This document shows, piece by piece, positions 43,312-54,800 of a stretch of DNA of 64,000 bases. The notes beneath the pieces are model-generated. The model saw only the letters and a program-made list of their open reading frames with translations, had not been told where the DNA came from and made no database searches. How positions within the stretch are numbered: position 1 is the stretch's first letter; each line of letters begins with the position of its first letter. Source of the DNA: Vombatus ursinus (lineage: Eukaryota > Chordata > Mammalia > Diprotodontia > Vombatidae); assembly GCF_900497805.2 (NCBI RefSeq), contig NW_020944355.1:908461-972460 (forward strand). The letters are read 5' to 3'. The position numbers and the translations under genes were made by a program.

Positions 43312-43879
43312 GTCTAGAAAGAGTCTACAGGAGGATGAGAGGACTAGAGACAATGTCATGTGATGAAAGAAACAAAGAGTGTTTAGTTTGGAGAAGATAA
43401 GACATGAAGGGGACATGACAACTGTCCCCAGGTATTTGAAAGCCAATCATATGGAAGAAGGATTAGTTTTGCTGTGCTCAATTAACTCGGAGCAGTGGGT
43501 CAGGTTGCAGAAGAGATTGATTGAGTCTCCACGTAAAGAAAGGCTTTCTGAGGATTAGACCCATCCAAAAGCGGGAGGGGATGCCTTGGGATACACATAG
43601 AGCTGATTTTCATTCACTAATGGTCTCTGGGAGAATCTTGAATGACCCCTTCTCAGTGCTTTTGTAGAGAAGTTCATTTGGTGTTTGAACTTGATTGCTT
43701 CTGACATCCCTTTCAACTCTTGAGTTTGTGATGGATGAAAATGATTTTTAAGGAGGATCATTTGATAGTGGTGGTGTGAATGACAGATTGGAGAGAAGAG
43801 AGACTGAAAGTAGGGAGTCTGGATACTGCTGTAATAATCCATGAGGGAGACAGCAAGGTTCTGGAGTAGGACGGTGGTA

Positions 43880-44500
43880 ACGAGAATGAAGACATTGGGA
43901 AGAGCTGCTTTCCTTCACCCTGCTACTTCCACCTTCATTATCTCTCTCTCCCCCCTCCCATCTCTCTCTTATTTCCATTCACCGACTTTCCTTCCTTATT
44001 ACCCACTCACTCTTCAACCCTCACTATCTCCACTTTTCTGTTGAAACTACTCTTTCTAAAACCATGAATGGCATTTTAACCACCAGATCCAATATCTTTT
44101 TTCAATCTTTATCCTCTTTCAACTCTGCAGGATTTTATACTGTGGACTACTCTCTCCTTCATACTTTCTATTCCCTTGGGTTCTGTGACACAGTACTCTT
44201 ATGATTCTCCTCCTACCACTTTGATCACCCCTTTATGTACTTCACAGGACTCCTCTGCCTCTTCCCACTTCCAAAATTTGGACTCAGGCCTTGGCCGTCT
44301 TCTCAAACGAGAGAGAATTCGTAAAGCACTTAGCACAGTGCCTGGCACATAGTAGACATTTACGAGATGCTTATCCCCTCCATTTTCCATTTTCTCTTCA
44401 GCAGCTGTCACTTAGTGACATAGCCTCACAGCTTCAATTATCACCTCTATTCAGATGACTCACAAATCTCTATCTCTATCCCCCGAATCTCCCAAGAGAC
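43880..44500 (+). mobile_element. L2 LINE fragment, ORF2 RT
   Basis: TVDYSLLHTFYSLGFCDTVL (44140-44200) matches the L2 palm (FDTVDHSLLLxxLxxLGFSDTVLSWF), and YHLYSDDSQISIS (44436-44480) matches its catalytic block (YHLYADDSQIYIS), with SDD for ADD. A MIR tail sits between them. Confidence 0.83.
44312..44375 (+). mobile_element. MIR 3' piece in L2
   Basis: "gtaaagcacttagcacagtg" and "cctggcacatagtagacat" are the MIR 3' end, lying between the two L2 ORF2 blocks. Confidence 0.68.
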
Positions 44501-44554
44501 TGTTGAAAATGAAAAATTCCGCTTTTCTTTGACATCTCCTTCTGTTGAAATCAT

Positions 44555-44715
44555 AGGACTTAGTGCTGTCAGGGGCCTTAGAAATCAGTTAGTCTGATCT
44601 GTGCACATTCCACATGAAGAAACTGAGGCCCAGAGAGGTGAGGTACTTTCCCAGAGTCGTACAAGTAAAGGGGAAGATGACAGATTCCCATCCCAGTCCT
44701 TTGAATCCAAATGAA
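44555..44715 (-). mobile_element. MIR-type SINE, degraded
   Basis: "catgaagaaactgaggccca", "gaggtgaggtactttcccag" and "gattcccatcccagtcct" are in reverse order. Confidence 0.75.
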
Positions 44716-44749
44716 ATGGTCTTTTCCTCTGCTCTCTCTTTCTTTTTCT

Positions 44750-45080
44750 TTTTTCCTCCCTTTCTTTAGAGCCCAACTGAAGTGCTACCTTCTCCCTCAA
44801 ACCTTCCCTGACTCTTCCCCGCTCCAGCCCCTATCACCTCCAAGTACTCCCGGCCTCCTCTGAATCTTTTGTGCCAGTCTCTTTGGAGCTCTCCTGTGCA
44901 TTTCACATCTCCTACGTTGTGTTTTAATTAGATGCCCAGTCGTTTTCTCTACCTGCTATTTGTAAGCTCCTTGAGGTCAGGGGCACTGCTACACCTTTGT
45001 ACTCCCCCTCCCCATTATATCCAGCACTGTGCAGTGTATGTAGTAGGCACTTACTAAATGCTTGTTTAATCAAATTCCCC
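44750..45080 (+). mobile_element. L2 LINE 3' end
   Basis: "agcccaactgaagtgctacc", "gtaagctccttgaggtcagg" and "gtaggcacttactaaatgct" are in L2 order. Confidence 0.86.
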
Positions 45081-45393
45081 TTCTGTGCCCAGTGAAGGAG
45101 AACAGAAGGCAAGTGTTTTTGACAGAAGGTTACCATATAAACATCGAGATTCAGTGCCTCCTTTCTGGGGATGCACCTGCATGAAATGCTCTGTTCTGAC
45201 ATTTTGTGGTTTCTATTTAGAAGTAAACTAGCTCAGCATGCATGGCCACAGTACTCTGGCAGGTTACCCATTCGATCATGTTGAAACCAAAGTATCATTT
45301 ACATGGTGAGGCCAAGGGAGGAGGATCCAAGGCCCTATAAGCAACAGCTGCAGTCACCATTGGAAAGCTGCATGGGAAATCACTGGAGAAATG
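45081..45393. other. Unassigned stretch
   Basis: No gene or repeat is recognised. Confidence 0.45.
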
Positions 45394-45668
45394 AACTGGG
45401 AGTGGCGATACACACCTAGAGGCCCTACTGCTGGGGAGTGGGAGGCTGAGGGCTCACTTGAGCTCAGGAATTCTGAGCTAGACTTGGACTAAAGACCACT
45501 GGGTATCAGGACTAAGATGGTAAGGCCTTGGGAGTGCCTAAGGAGGGGAGAGTCTGCCCAGGTCAGAAAGGAAGCAGGGCAAAGCTGCTGTGCCAGTCAG
45601 CAGTGGAAGTGGGCCAGTGTAGAAGCGCCCAGGTGCTTCCAGTCTGAGTGAGAAAGGGAGACCCAGTT
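45394..45668 (+). pseudogene. RN7SL: 7SL (SRP RNA) pseudogene
   Basis: The copy aligns end to end with mammalian 7SL RNA, the RNA scaffold of the signal recognition particle. Diagnostic blocks in order: "ctgggagtggcgatacacac" (5' Alu domain start), "gtgggaggctgagggctc", "cttgagctcaggaattctga", "tatcaggactaagatggta" (S domain entry), "gtgcctaaggaggggagag", "gcccaggtcagaaaggaagc" and "gagaaagggagacccagt" (3' end). Length is about 275 against about 300, with a gap of some 18 bases between the ATGGTGACC-like and TGCCTAAGG-like blocks. Many substitutions in paired stems make function unlikely. Presence of the S domain excludes an Alu or B1 SINE. No A-tail or target duplication is clear. Confidence 0.9.
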
Positions 45669-45714
45669 TTCTCTTCGCTTTCCCCTCCCCCAAATGGAGA
45701 CCCTTCTTTTTTAT

Positions 45715-46015
45715 GACTCTTAAAAGCCCTTGCTTCCTTTCCAGGCTCAGGTCAGGGGCCATCTCCTAAAGGAGACCTTTCCTGACCTCTCTCCCCTTGC
45801 CCCCCCTCCCTACACTGGTTAGTGCCCTTCCCACCTTGGACTGATTTTGCATTAGTTTGCAGAGGCTTTAATTTTACTTATCTGTCCACACAAATGCCCT
45901 CCAGAGAATGGGAGCTCCATGAGAGCCATGCTCGGCCTTGTTCTTGTCTATATGCTTCATGCAGAGATTAGCCCAGCACAGAGAATGCACCTAAACGTTT
46001 TTGTTGCATTGAATC
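45715..46015 (+). mobile_element. L2 LINE 3' end
   Basis: "ctcaggtcaggggccatctc", "aatgggagctccatgagagc" and "ttagcccagcacagagaatg" are in L2 order; the end is degenerate. Confidence 0.8.
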
Positions 46016-48973
46016 AGAGACCTCTAGTTGTCTTCTCAACTGTATGAATATCTGTGGCAAGTGATGTTCTCTATGGCATGTCGAGTGGGAAATGAGGAAT
46101 CACCTGGGGAAGAAAGTGAAGGTGAAGCTTGAAAAGGAAGCTGAAATGTGGCTTTGCTGGGTAAATGCTGCTTGTTCCTGAAGCCAGGTAGAAATGGTCT
46201 CCTAGAATGTTATATATTATTTGGAAACCCTAAATAATTTGGGTTAATAAACCTGGTCAGGCTTTCAGTTTTACGAGCTTGCCTCTTCCTCTGGGAAACC
46301 AGGTGTCTGGAACTTTTCCCTGCCCATTTACATTGTCGTAAGCCAGTGTACATAGATCATTGACAAGAGCCTGTAAAGGAGAAACACAACTCGCCATAAT
46401 ATCTGGCTGCTCTAAATGAGGATAAACCAGTCACTGTGAGATTGTCCCCTACATTGAAAATATCCTGCTTCCTGTCTTCAGCTAATGTTGCCACCAGATG
46501 AATATCTAAAGGAATCTGTTTGGACAGGGTTTATCGAGGAGGGAGGAGGGCTGGAAGACCGACTCTGTAAAAATTTTCTAAGACTAGAGTGTAGACTGAC
46601 TCAGAGAAAACAGATACCCACCCCCCCCCAGACCCCCCCCCCCCCCCCCCCCACATACACAGACTTGTCCCTGCCCCCTCCCCACACATACAGGTCATAA
46701 GCTCTTGGCTGTAGGTAGCATTCAGCTATGCAAGTATAAATTCAGCCTTTTAAGAAAATGATGGCAAGGAACTTTTGCCTCTGTTATGAGGTTATCACTT
46801 ACTGGGTTTGGGGCTTCTGATTTTTTTTTTCTTTTTCTATTTGCCTTTGAAAAAGTGATGATTTTCTTCCTAGCAAAATTCCCTTGGCCAGTTGTTGCTG
46901 ATATGATGCCAACATGGCAGTACTGATTCATATTTTCCTTGGGAAACAATATACTGAAAGTAGCAATTTAATTGTCAACACTTAGGATGCTGAAGATTCA
47001 GCTCAGGAGCTTTTAGACCGAGGACCTCTTCTATTTTAGAGCAAGTAGTGCCTACAGACTGTGTTCACTCTTCATCCATCAAGGAATATTTTTCTCATAG
47101 ACTTGAACATTCTGAGTACAGTGGGTCATTTTCCCATGTCTGTGAATATATTTGCGTAGGGTGGAATTAAAAGTTTTAAGATAGATTTTAAGTTGTGCAT
47201 CACTATTTTGGTTTTACCCTCATTGTCCTGCTATAACAGAGCCATAGCTGGCATAAGGGTTTCCTCCAGGGAACCAACATCCAAAGAAGCACACCTCTTC
47301 CCTGGGGAGCAGGGAGTGGGCCTAATTTCTTCTTGCCACAGCAGCCATCCCTGAGCTTCACTTTATAGTCCTCTGTTAGCCTGATTGCTATGGCACCCTC
47401 TCACGGGGTTGCCTTGCCCCTTTAAGCCCCTACGAAGTGAGAGTTGGGCTTCCTCTTCACCCATACCTCCTCACTTCCCAACATGTTTTGCCCCAAATGA
47501 AAATGATTTCTAGTTATGACTCTGCTGTGTATACATCTGGGAAGGTTTCCAATACCACCAATTATGTCAAAATATGTTTTACTAAGATATAGTGAGGCAT
47601 ACAGTGCAGAATCCCATGATGTATATTAAATGCTTGCCCTCTTTCCTCCTAAGTGCTTCTTCAAATAAATCACTTTAAATATCTTTAAATTGGGGAGCAA
47701 AGGGGAGGGAGACAGGAGAAAAAGACTTTTCAAGTTTGGGATCCTGGAATGGCATTCTGTTTGTATTGTCATAGGAGACAGTGAAATATTACCATAAGGT
47801 TTGCTTATTGGCCAAACTATTAATCTCAAGAGATTCCCCTAACTCAAAGAAATAATAATGGTCATTGCGTTAGAAATGCTTGAGAGCAGAACAGTAAATG
47901 GCCTTCCCCGGTGCATTGAGTTAGACATGAATATTACTCATTTATTGGAGAAAGGAAAAAAAAAATCCAAGATTCAGAAAGGAAACCAGAAGACAACTTC
48001 ACAGGAATTACTGAAGCCTATTAATATCCTCGAGAATTGTCTTGAACTGGAGGGAAACTCTATGGAAAGCAGAAATGAAGAGTCATTTATAATAAGTGGA
48101 TGCCTAGAGACTGCTGCTTCATTTTCGTGAATCTGTTCCAAGGTATGGGAGGGACACAATCCAGTCTAGAAGCAAGAAATAAAAAGAACAGTAACCATTG
48201 ATCCCTCCTTCGAAAGAGACGCAAGTGATGCAAACTCTGATATGTCTGCTGCCAAGAGCTTCTCAGGACTGGATGCATACCTTCTCGAACAGGAGGGTGG
48301 CTGTTGGCTTTTTTCCCTTGGAATTTGCATTCCATTTTAAATGCTGTAAAAATAATCCAGTGGAGATTGGATCAATGGCAAAGGGTGAAATCACAGTCTT
48401 TGTTTTAACGTCTCTTTGTGGAATGATATTTGCCATTCTTAGGCAGGAAGGAGAGACATGGATGGTAACAAATTATATAATGTTTTGATCAGTGAGGCAC
48501 ATTTTTCTTTTGATTTAATTTGCCTTAAGATGTTCAGAGGGGAGGAGAAAGAAGAAAGTCAACATACTAAAATGTCCAACAGCAACTCTACTGTCAGGTG
48601 GTCTATTTGTTATTCGTCACATAGTAAACTACCGTTTGCTGAATTTAGTTGCAGGTATGGGTGTACACAATAAAAGAAAGTCATGCATAGTGAAATTTGA
48701 GATTTAAACACAGGTTCTTCAGGCACTTTTTACTTTACTTCTTGCTGTCAATATTTCTAAATATCTTCTAATCACATACCTTTAGGGTATATTCATTAGT
48801 ATTGGCTCACATAATCCATTCAAAAAAGGCCCTGAAAATGATATAGCCATTCATCCCTGTACCTGTGATCCCCAGTGGTTTGGGGCATGTGAGAACTATG
48901 CCTGATTTGGTGTGTAGAGATAACAGACAATATATACTTACTGGAAACTTGGATGTGGTTGCTCAACTGTGTG
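46016..48973. other. Repeat-poor stretch
   Basis: Apart from the C-rich tract at 46621-46652 I recognise no repeat or gene in nearly 3 kb. Frames such as 47858-48130 (90 codons, +) and 48198-48488 (96, +) are unknown to me. Confidence 0.45.
46621..46652 (+). repeat. C-rich tract C9-AGA-C20
   Basis: Nine C, then AGA, then an unbroken run of 20 C. On the other strand it is a G-run able to form a quadruplex. Confidence 0.97.
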
Positions 48974-48993
48974 TCAAGTCAACAAGCATTTAT

Positions 48994-49725
48994 TTTTAAA
49001 ATTTTTATTTTCAGTTCCAAATTCTCTCCCTCACCTATTGAGAAGGCAAAAAATACAATACTCATTATATGTATGAAGTCATGTAAAACATATTTCCACA
49101 TTAGCCATGTTGTGAAAAAAAAAATTAAAGAAAATGAAAAGCTATGCTTCAATCTGTACTCAGAGTTCATCAGTTCTCTCTCTGGAGGTGGACAGCATTT
49201 TTCATCTTGAGTCCTTTGAAATTGTTATGGATCATTATATTGATCAGAGTAGCTGAGTCTTTCACAGTTTATTATTGTTACAATATTGCTGTTATTGTGT
49301 ACAATGTTCTCCTGATTGTGCTTACTTCGCTTTGCATCAGATCATATAGGACTTTCCAGGTTTTTCTGAAATTATTCTTTTCACCATTTCTTATGGCACA
49401 ATAATATTCCATCACAATCATATGCCCCAACTTGTTTAGCCACTCCCCAGTTGCTGGGTATCCCCCAGTTTCTAATACTTTGCCACCAGAAAAAGAACTG
49501 CTCTGAATATATTTGTACATATTGATCCTTTTCCTTTTCCTTTGATCTCTTTGGGATACAGACTTAGTAGTGGTATTGATAGATCAAAGGCTATACAGTT
49601 TTATAGCTTTGGGGGGATTGTTCTTCATAATGGTTGGACCAGTTCACGGCTCTACCAACAGTTCTTTAGTGTATCTATTTTTTCTATGTCTCATCCAGCA
49701 TTTTCTTTCTTTCTTTCTTTCTTTT

Positions 49726-49772
<47 letters not shown>

Positions 49773-49782
49773 NNNNNNNNNN

Positions 49783-49829
<47 letters not shown>

Positions 49830-49871
49830 GTCATGTCAGCCACTCTGATGGGTGTGTGGTGGTACCTCAGA
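48994..49871 (-). mobile_element. L1 LINE 3' end inserted in L2
   Basis: It reads reversed 3' UTR ("cagttccaaattctctccct"), then the ORF2 C-terminus frame (49278-49520) with VMEYYCAIRNGEKNNFRKTW, then earlier ORF2 ("ggtacctcag"). A (CTTT)n tract and an N gap lie within ORF2 at 49700-49829. Host L2 text "tcaacaagcatttat" (48979-48993) is repeated as "tcaacaagcaattta" (49872-49886), the target duplication. Confidence 0.9.
49700..49829 (+). repeat. (CTTT)n microsatellite with assembly gap
   Basis: A long CTTT array is broken by 10 N at 49773-49782, so its true length is unknown. Poly-FFLS or KKER frames across it are artefacts. Confidence 0.97.
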
Positions 49872-49930
49872 TCAACAAGCAATTTAAGCACTTATATGCT
49901 ACACACTATGCCCATGTCATCAGAGAAATA
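49872..49930 (-). mobile_element. L2 LINE 3' piece, host of the L1
   Basis: "caacaagcaatttaagcact" continues the L2 end begun at 48974-48992 on the other side of the L1. Confidence 0.65.
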
Positions 49931-49989
49931 CTTCTTAACAAAGTACCATACCATCAATGGATAGAAAGTACTTCATAGTTATCTTTTCT

Positions 49990-50335
49990 GTTCCCTACGC
50001 ACAGCATTGTACCTTCAAGCTGTCCCCTGTGTCTGTAATGTACTCTCTCCTCATCTTTGCTCTTAGAAGTCCTAGCGTCTTTGAAAGCATAGCTCAGATG
50101 CCCCTGCCTACACAAGACCTTTTCCTGATTTACCTGGTTATTACTCCTCTTTAGAAAATTTCCATATGATTTTTTATTTATTAGTATACGTGTTGCCTAA
50201 GTTCCTTGTCTTGTTTTTTTTCTTTGTTTCCACACTTCCTGGAACAGTGCCTCGCACTTGGTATACACTTAATGAATTGGTATGAAATTGGTAGAAAATG
50301 ACATACAAATGGTATACAATTAGTGAATGTTTGTC
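49990..50335 (+). mobile_element. L2 LINE 3' end
   Basis: "aagcatagctcagatgcccc", "aagaccttttcctgatttac" and "ggaacagtgcctcgcacttg" are in L2 order. Confidence 0.8.
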
Positions 50336-51184
50336 GAATTCAATTTCTTATATTTGAACTTAACATGATGGTGGTGAGTGGAGGACAGAGGGTAACAAAT
50401 AAAAAAAGCCATTGTCCAGAGACGTATTGAGTGTATGGGTAGTCCCCCATCTCTTCTACTTAAAGTAAGCCAGACTGGACATCATTTGTTCACTCAAACA
50501 CATAACTAAGGAAGAACCATGTTATAGTCAGGCATAAGCAGAAAATGTAGAATGTTCTCCAGTGTGGAGGAGAATATTCAGCAAGGGATACACTGCTGAG
50601 GTCGAAATGATTGATGGTTTCTTGTGAAGGTGAAATGAAGAAATGCTAGTTTTTGTCAGTAACCTATGTCTAATTCTATGGAATTTCAATGGTAATTATA
50701 ATGTTTTATACCTACGTATGGCCCTATTTTCTTTGATAAACTCCAAGTTCTTTGTTATACTAGCTCATTGATCTTTACAACACTCCAGGAAGATTGAGTA
50801 ACTTTACAGAATTATTACTAAAGTTACACATAAAATAAGGGAACTTGATTTTTTTTCTCCAAATCTGTACTGAGCACCTGAAGAGGAAAAAAAATAGAAT
50901 TAAGATAACCCAAAGGAACATAACAAGCGATATGGACTGATAATAGCAGAAATTGAGGAAGAATAGGATTTCAGAAAAATCTGTATTTCAAAGAGACAGT
51001 GGAAAAGTAGACATCTCAATGTGTAAGGCATTTAAAATTGGTAAATTGGTGAGAAAATAGACCCTGGGGGAAAGCCTTTCAGTAGCAGAGGGGGAGACAA
51101 GAACATTATCCTGAGAGTTGAAAAACCTGAGTGCCACTGTGTTTTGGCTTTGCATTTGGCAATTCACATGATTTACAGAAATAT
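50336..51184. other. Unassigned stretch
   Basis: No gene or repeat is recognised. Confidence 0.45.
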
Positions 51185-51197
51185 CGTGTGTGTGTGC

Positions 51198-51231
<34 letters not shown>

Positions 51232-51232
51232 A
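51185..51232 (+). repeat. (TG)n microsatellite
   Basis: About 20 TG units with a few TGCG interruptions. Confidence 0.96.
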
Positions 51233-51349
51233 TGCGCACGTGTTTTAAGAATTTCTGAGATATTGTGATCCTATAATGAGTTTATGGAGCTGCTTTGAAT
51301 TTTATGTGATTTTGTAGATTATTTGTAGTTGTCTGCAACACCCTCTCTA

Positions 51350-51850
51350 AATACTTCATTGGATCTGTGATCTCATGGATAGGATAATCCTCCCAGTGAT
51401 GCAGATTACAACTCATCCATCCCTGTCCATTCTGGACCAGCCTTGTCCATATTTTCCTATAAGCTCACCACAGGAGTTCCAACCAATGTTCTTGCAACTT
51501 CTTTGAGTTCTTGTGATATCACCAAATACTAGTGGAGCGCATGTCCAATTATCTTTGGTTCTCTCCATATAACTAGGCCATCTTTTTTGCTCATACATTT
51601 CTTTGATGCTATCCTTTACATCAGTTCTTCATAACTCCTTGTGAATTCTATGTTGTAGTATACTCATGACCACAATGAATATCTGTATTGCCACTTGGGT
51701 GATATTCAACCTTAGTTCTTCTAAGAGAGTAGTGTTACATGACTCATAGCCATATATAATCACTGGAACAATACTAGAATTAAGAAGATAGACCTTTGTT
51801 TTAAAGTAAAGCTTGGGGTCATTAAAATAAGTTCCTATAACTCATCTATA
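51350..51850 (-). mobile_element. RTE/Bov-B-like LINE fragment, ORF C-terminus
   Basis: The reverse strand reads LLNSSIVPVIIYGYESCNTT (about 51740-51800), then RIHKEL and VKDSIKEMYEQKRWPSYMER (51540-51620), and GKYGQGWSRMDRDG (51413-51460). Bov-B/RTE proteins end with LFNSTVLPALLYGCETW...GHxxR and a final WSRRARDR-like block. Two frames with stops; dead. Confidence 0.83.
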
Positions 51851-54800
51851 AAGTCAGAGGTGGTTTGCTATCTGTCCTAGGAGAGAGAGTAACTGCCCTA
51901 AGAATTCTGTACAATTACAAAATCATAGCTCCTGTACATATTTGTATATTATAGATTATTTACATTTTGTTTAGACTTTAAATTGGGTTTAATAAAAGAA
52001 ATTCTAAAGAATAGAAAGGAAAGTGGAGTTGACATTGAGACATGGAACACTATAACCCAATGCCTTATCCAATGCTTGACATCAGTAGATATTGCAGATT
52101 GATATGTCCATGCTCAGAATTAGAAGTTGGTGTTTACTTGTGGCAAGCCTATGTCTAGAATTCCTGCAAGACTGGCATGTTTTGGCTTGCCTTTCTTTTT
52201 CATAGAGCGTCCATAAATATCATATTTTGGGGTCTTCATATCTGATTGCCAAATGTGTCACATATCAGCGTCCCACATGCCTATATATGTATATAACATA
52301 CCCAAAAGCCACAGCCACCTTTGAGTGGCAATGCACATTGCTGTTTAGTGTTTAAAAGATGAATGAGTGAAGTGAAATGAATGATTTACATCCTTGTGAA
52401 AAAACAGGCATAGGTCACCGCTGCCATTTTCACCAACCAACCTGTTGAGTTATCAGGGCCTCTCCCTCCAGAGAGCCTTTTCTGGAAATAGAAAGGATCA
52501 AAATTATTAAATAATGTTCTGTCTGGTTTTTTTTTTCAAACGCTGTACTGAGAAAAGAGAAATGTGGAGTTATAACACAAAAATAAATGCTGTAATCAGG
52601 AGCTAGAAGAAGCTGTTGAAAGACAGTGCAGAGAGCTTTATTATTAGTGAAAATCTAGCAGTACCAGGAGAAGCAGGAGTCAATTTGGCATTGCCTTTCA
52701 AGCTTCCAGCCGTTAGAAAGATGAGACAATTACATTCTTCCACAGACCTGAACTGTAAGACTCCTAGCTCTTCTAGCTCTTTGTGACTCATGTAATTTAT
52801 GCATGCTCCCATGCACTTGTATAGCTGCTATTAATTTCAGTTTGCTTCATTATTAGCCTCCCAGTTTTACAAGCAGGTGTTCACCTGGGGGAAAAAAATT
52901 AAACAAAAAAATGAAAAAGCCATTGAGGGTTGTTGGGAAGGGAAGGGAGCTAAGCAATGAGTGCTTGCCCTGAGAAAACTTTTTAAAGCCTCAAGTTGTG
53001 GCCGAAGTATGTTTTGTCATGTTAAGAAGGTCTTTCTGATGTATATTAAGTGGCTTTGGGTTCTAAGGAGAAGGATCTCAAAGAGTGTACTAACCTTTCT
53101 TGGTACTCCCAAATATAGGAACCCTCAGTCCTAATTAACTCAGGCTTGGCATTTTCTCTGGGAAGTCTTCACTTCTCATGGATCAAGGCCCATGCTATCC
53201 ATAAATGGGTGTGCATTTGGTTAAATGACCAAACAGGATGTATTCCCTCCGCAGGAAAGGAATTCAGGGTTGGACTATGGAGGTACTCCCATCTTTCCTC
53301 TCCCTTCCACCCTAAAGTGACCAGAATAAAGGACCTTTGTTCTTAATGGTTTTTAGCTTTACCTTTCCAAACTTCTATAGCCCGGACTAGCAGTTGAAAG
53401 AGCCATCCTGTTTGGACCTGTGGACCCTCTTCCCCTCCAGATTGGTTTCAGTGTATTCTAGAATGATTCTGGGCCAGGGGCTCCTCGCATGTGGGATTGC
53501 TGCCATGAATGAATGACTGTGTGCTCCCTGAGCACATCCGTTCATATCATGAACATAAAGTACTAAGAATGATTTAATAGACTATGCAAGAAAACCAATT
53601 TCTTTATTTTTTAGTCATAATCAAAAGGGCATCTCTGTGTGCCATTTATATTAGCTGTGCAAAGGCTTACTAGACACATCTCCAGAGCCATAAAAATTTG
53701 TAACTCATAACTTAGAACCTCAAACTTTGGATATACGTAGCTCAGGTTTTGTCTTTTGGAGCTACCCACCCACCCACCCACCCAAATCATCTCTCTGACT
53801 CATTTTGTCCCCATTGGTAGTTCCCTCTGGGAACCTCAGAATACAGCTTATATCTAGGTCTGTGGATGCAGGGGCCACAGCTCCTATGCAAAAGTTCAGT
53901 GTAACAGTCATTTGGGGGAGACCTTTATTTTGCCCCATGGAAAATGTAACACTCTGCCAAAGTATTCCTTAGAGTTTGGAACAAACAAGATGCTCTCCTT
54001 CCTTCCTTTGAGTTCTGCTTTTCATCCCAGGCCTACCAGCTCTCCAACCTTCTAAGGACTACTTCAAGTCCGAATTTGGGGTTGCCAGTGAGGCAGCTAT
54101 TTGTATTCAAGTGAACCCCACTTTCACGCCAGGGACCCGTACATACTTCCATCTCAAGCCTAAATTATATGATGCTGTGACCAAGTCAATATTTTGATCA
54201 AGATAGAAAATATGTAGTTAATTCTGCATTGCTTGAAGTCTCTCATTTCTATAAAGCCAATAGTTACATGAAAGACTGACAAACTATTTTTACTGGCCAA
54301 CCATATTTCCATCTCTATTTGCAACCATATTTGTGGGATGTTAGGACTTCTTTGCAAGGCTACTATTGTGTGTGCAAAAGATAAAAAGATGCTTAAAGGA
54401 AACTAAGAGACCGTGGCTCCCCTCTTCCTATCCTTCCCAACTTTTCCTTAGTTTACTGTGTAGGCAGCTGGGCCCTTCTGTCCTTTGAGCTGAAATGAAA
54501 AGATGAACTCAAGAACCAGAAAACAGTTTCCAGTGCCATTTCACAAGTCAGCTTTCCATTTAAAGAAGCGATCTGGCTGCTTCCAATGTACTGTAGAACA
54601 CTGTGTAGTCATACAGAGGAAAGCTATGGCACTGGAGAAGTAAATGTTCACTTAATTAAAGTAGGAGAGAAGCTCTTTTTCAGCCTGTGACATGGAGGCT
54701 CCCCACTATTGTCACAAATGATGTCTCTTGTCAGCTACCAGGAAAGGTTAGTTTAGTTTCATGTACGAGTGGGAGTTTATTCATGGTGGGAAATACTCCT

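Larger units (their letters stand above)
32850..43735 (+). mobile_element. CR1/L3 LINE copy split into six pieces
   Basis: Six pieces follow one another in CR1/L3 order: 32850-33299 (RT N-part; DNA for "attgctgagctattgtcagt" and "cccgattttcaaaaagagt"), 40000-40154 ("aataggtcctgccagactca", then FDKVSNAILVE), 40489-40896 ("aataatcattgatggcttca", "aaatttaatagaaataaagg"), 42385-42488 ("aggttttagtggacttcaag"), 42966-43084 ("tttttggaaggatattgac") and 43312-43735 (3' UTR ending in "catccctttcaactcttgag"). Together they make about 1.66 kb of a 3'-complete, 5'-truncated element. The gaps hold an L1 (33300-39991), an L2 piece (40155-40488), a second L1 (40897-42384), a reversed L2 (42489-42965) and a hAT element (43085-43311). 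CR1/L3 is long dead in therian mammals. Confidence 0.85.

Noticed and set aside
45394-45668. Alu-like element
   Set aside because: The S domain of 7SL is present, so it is a 7SL gene relic rather than a 7SL-derived SINE; other repeats are marsupial in type.
49542-49964. 140-codon frame with phenylalanine/serine-rich repeat
   Set aside because: It crosses the (CTTT)n array and the N gap within a reversed L1.
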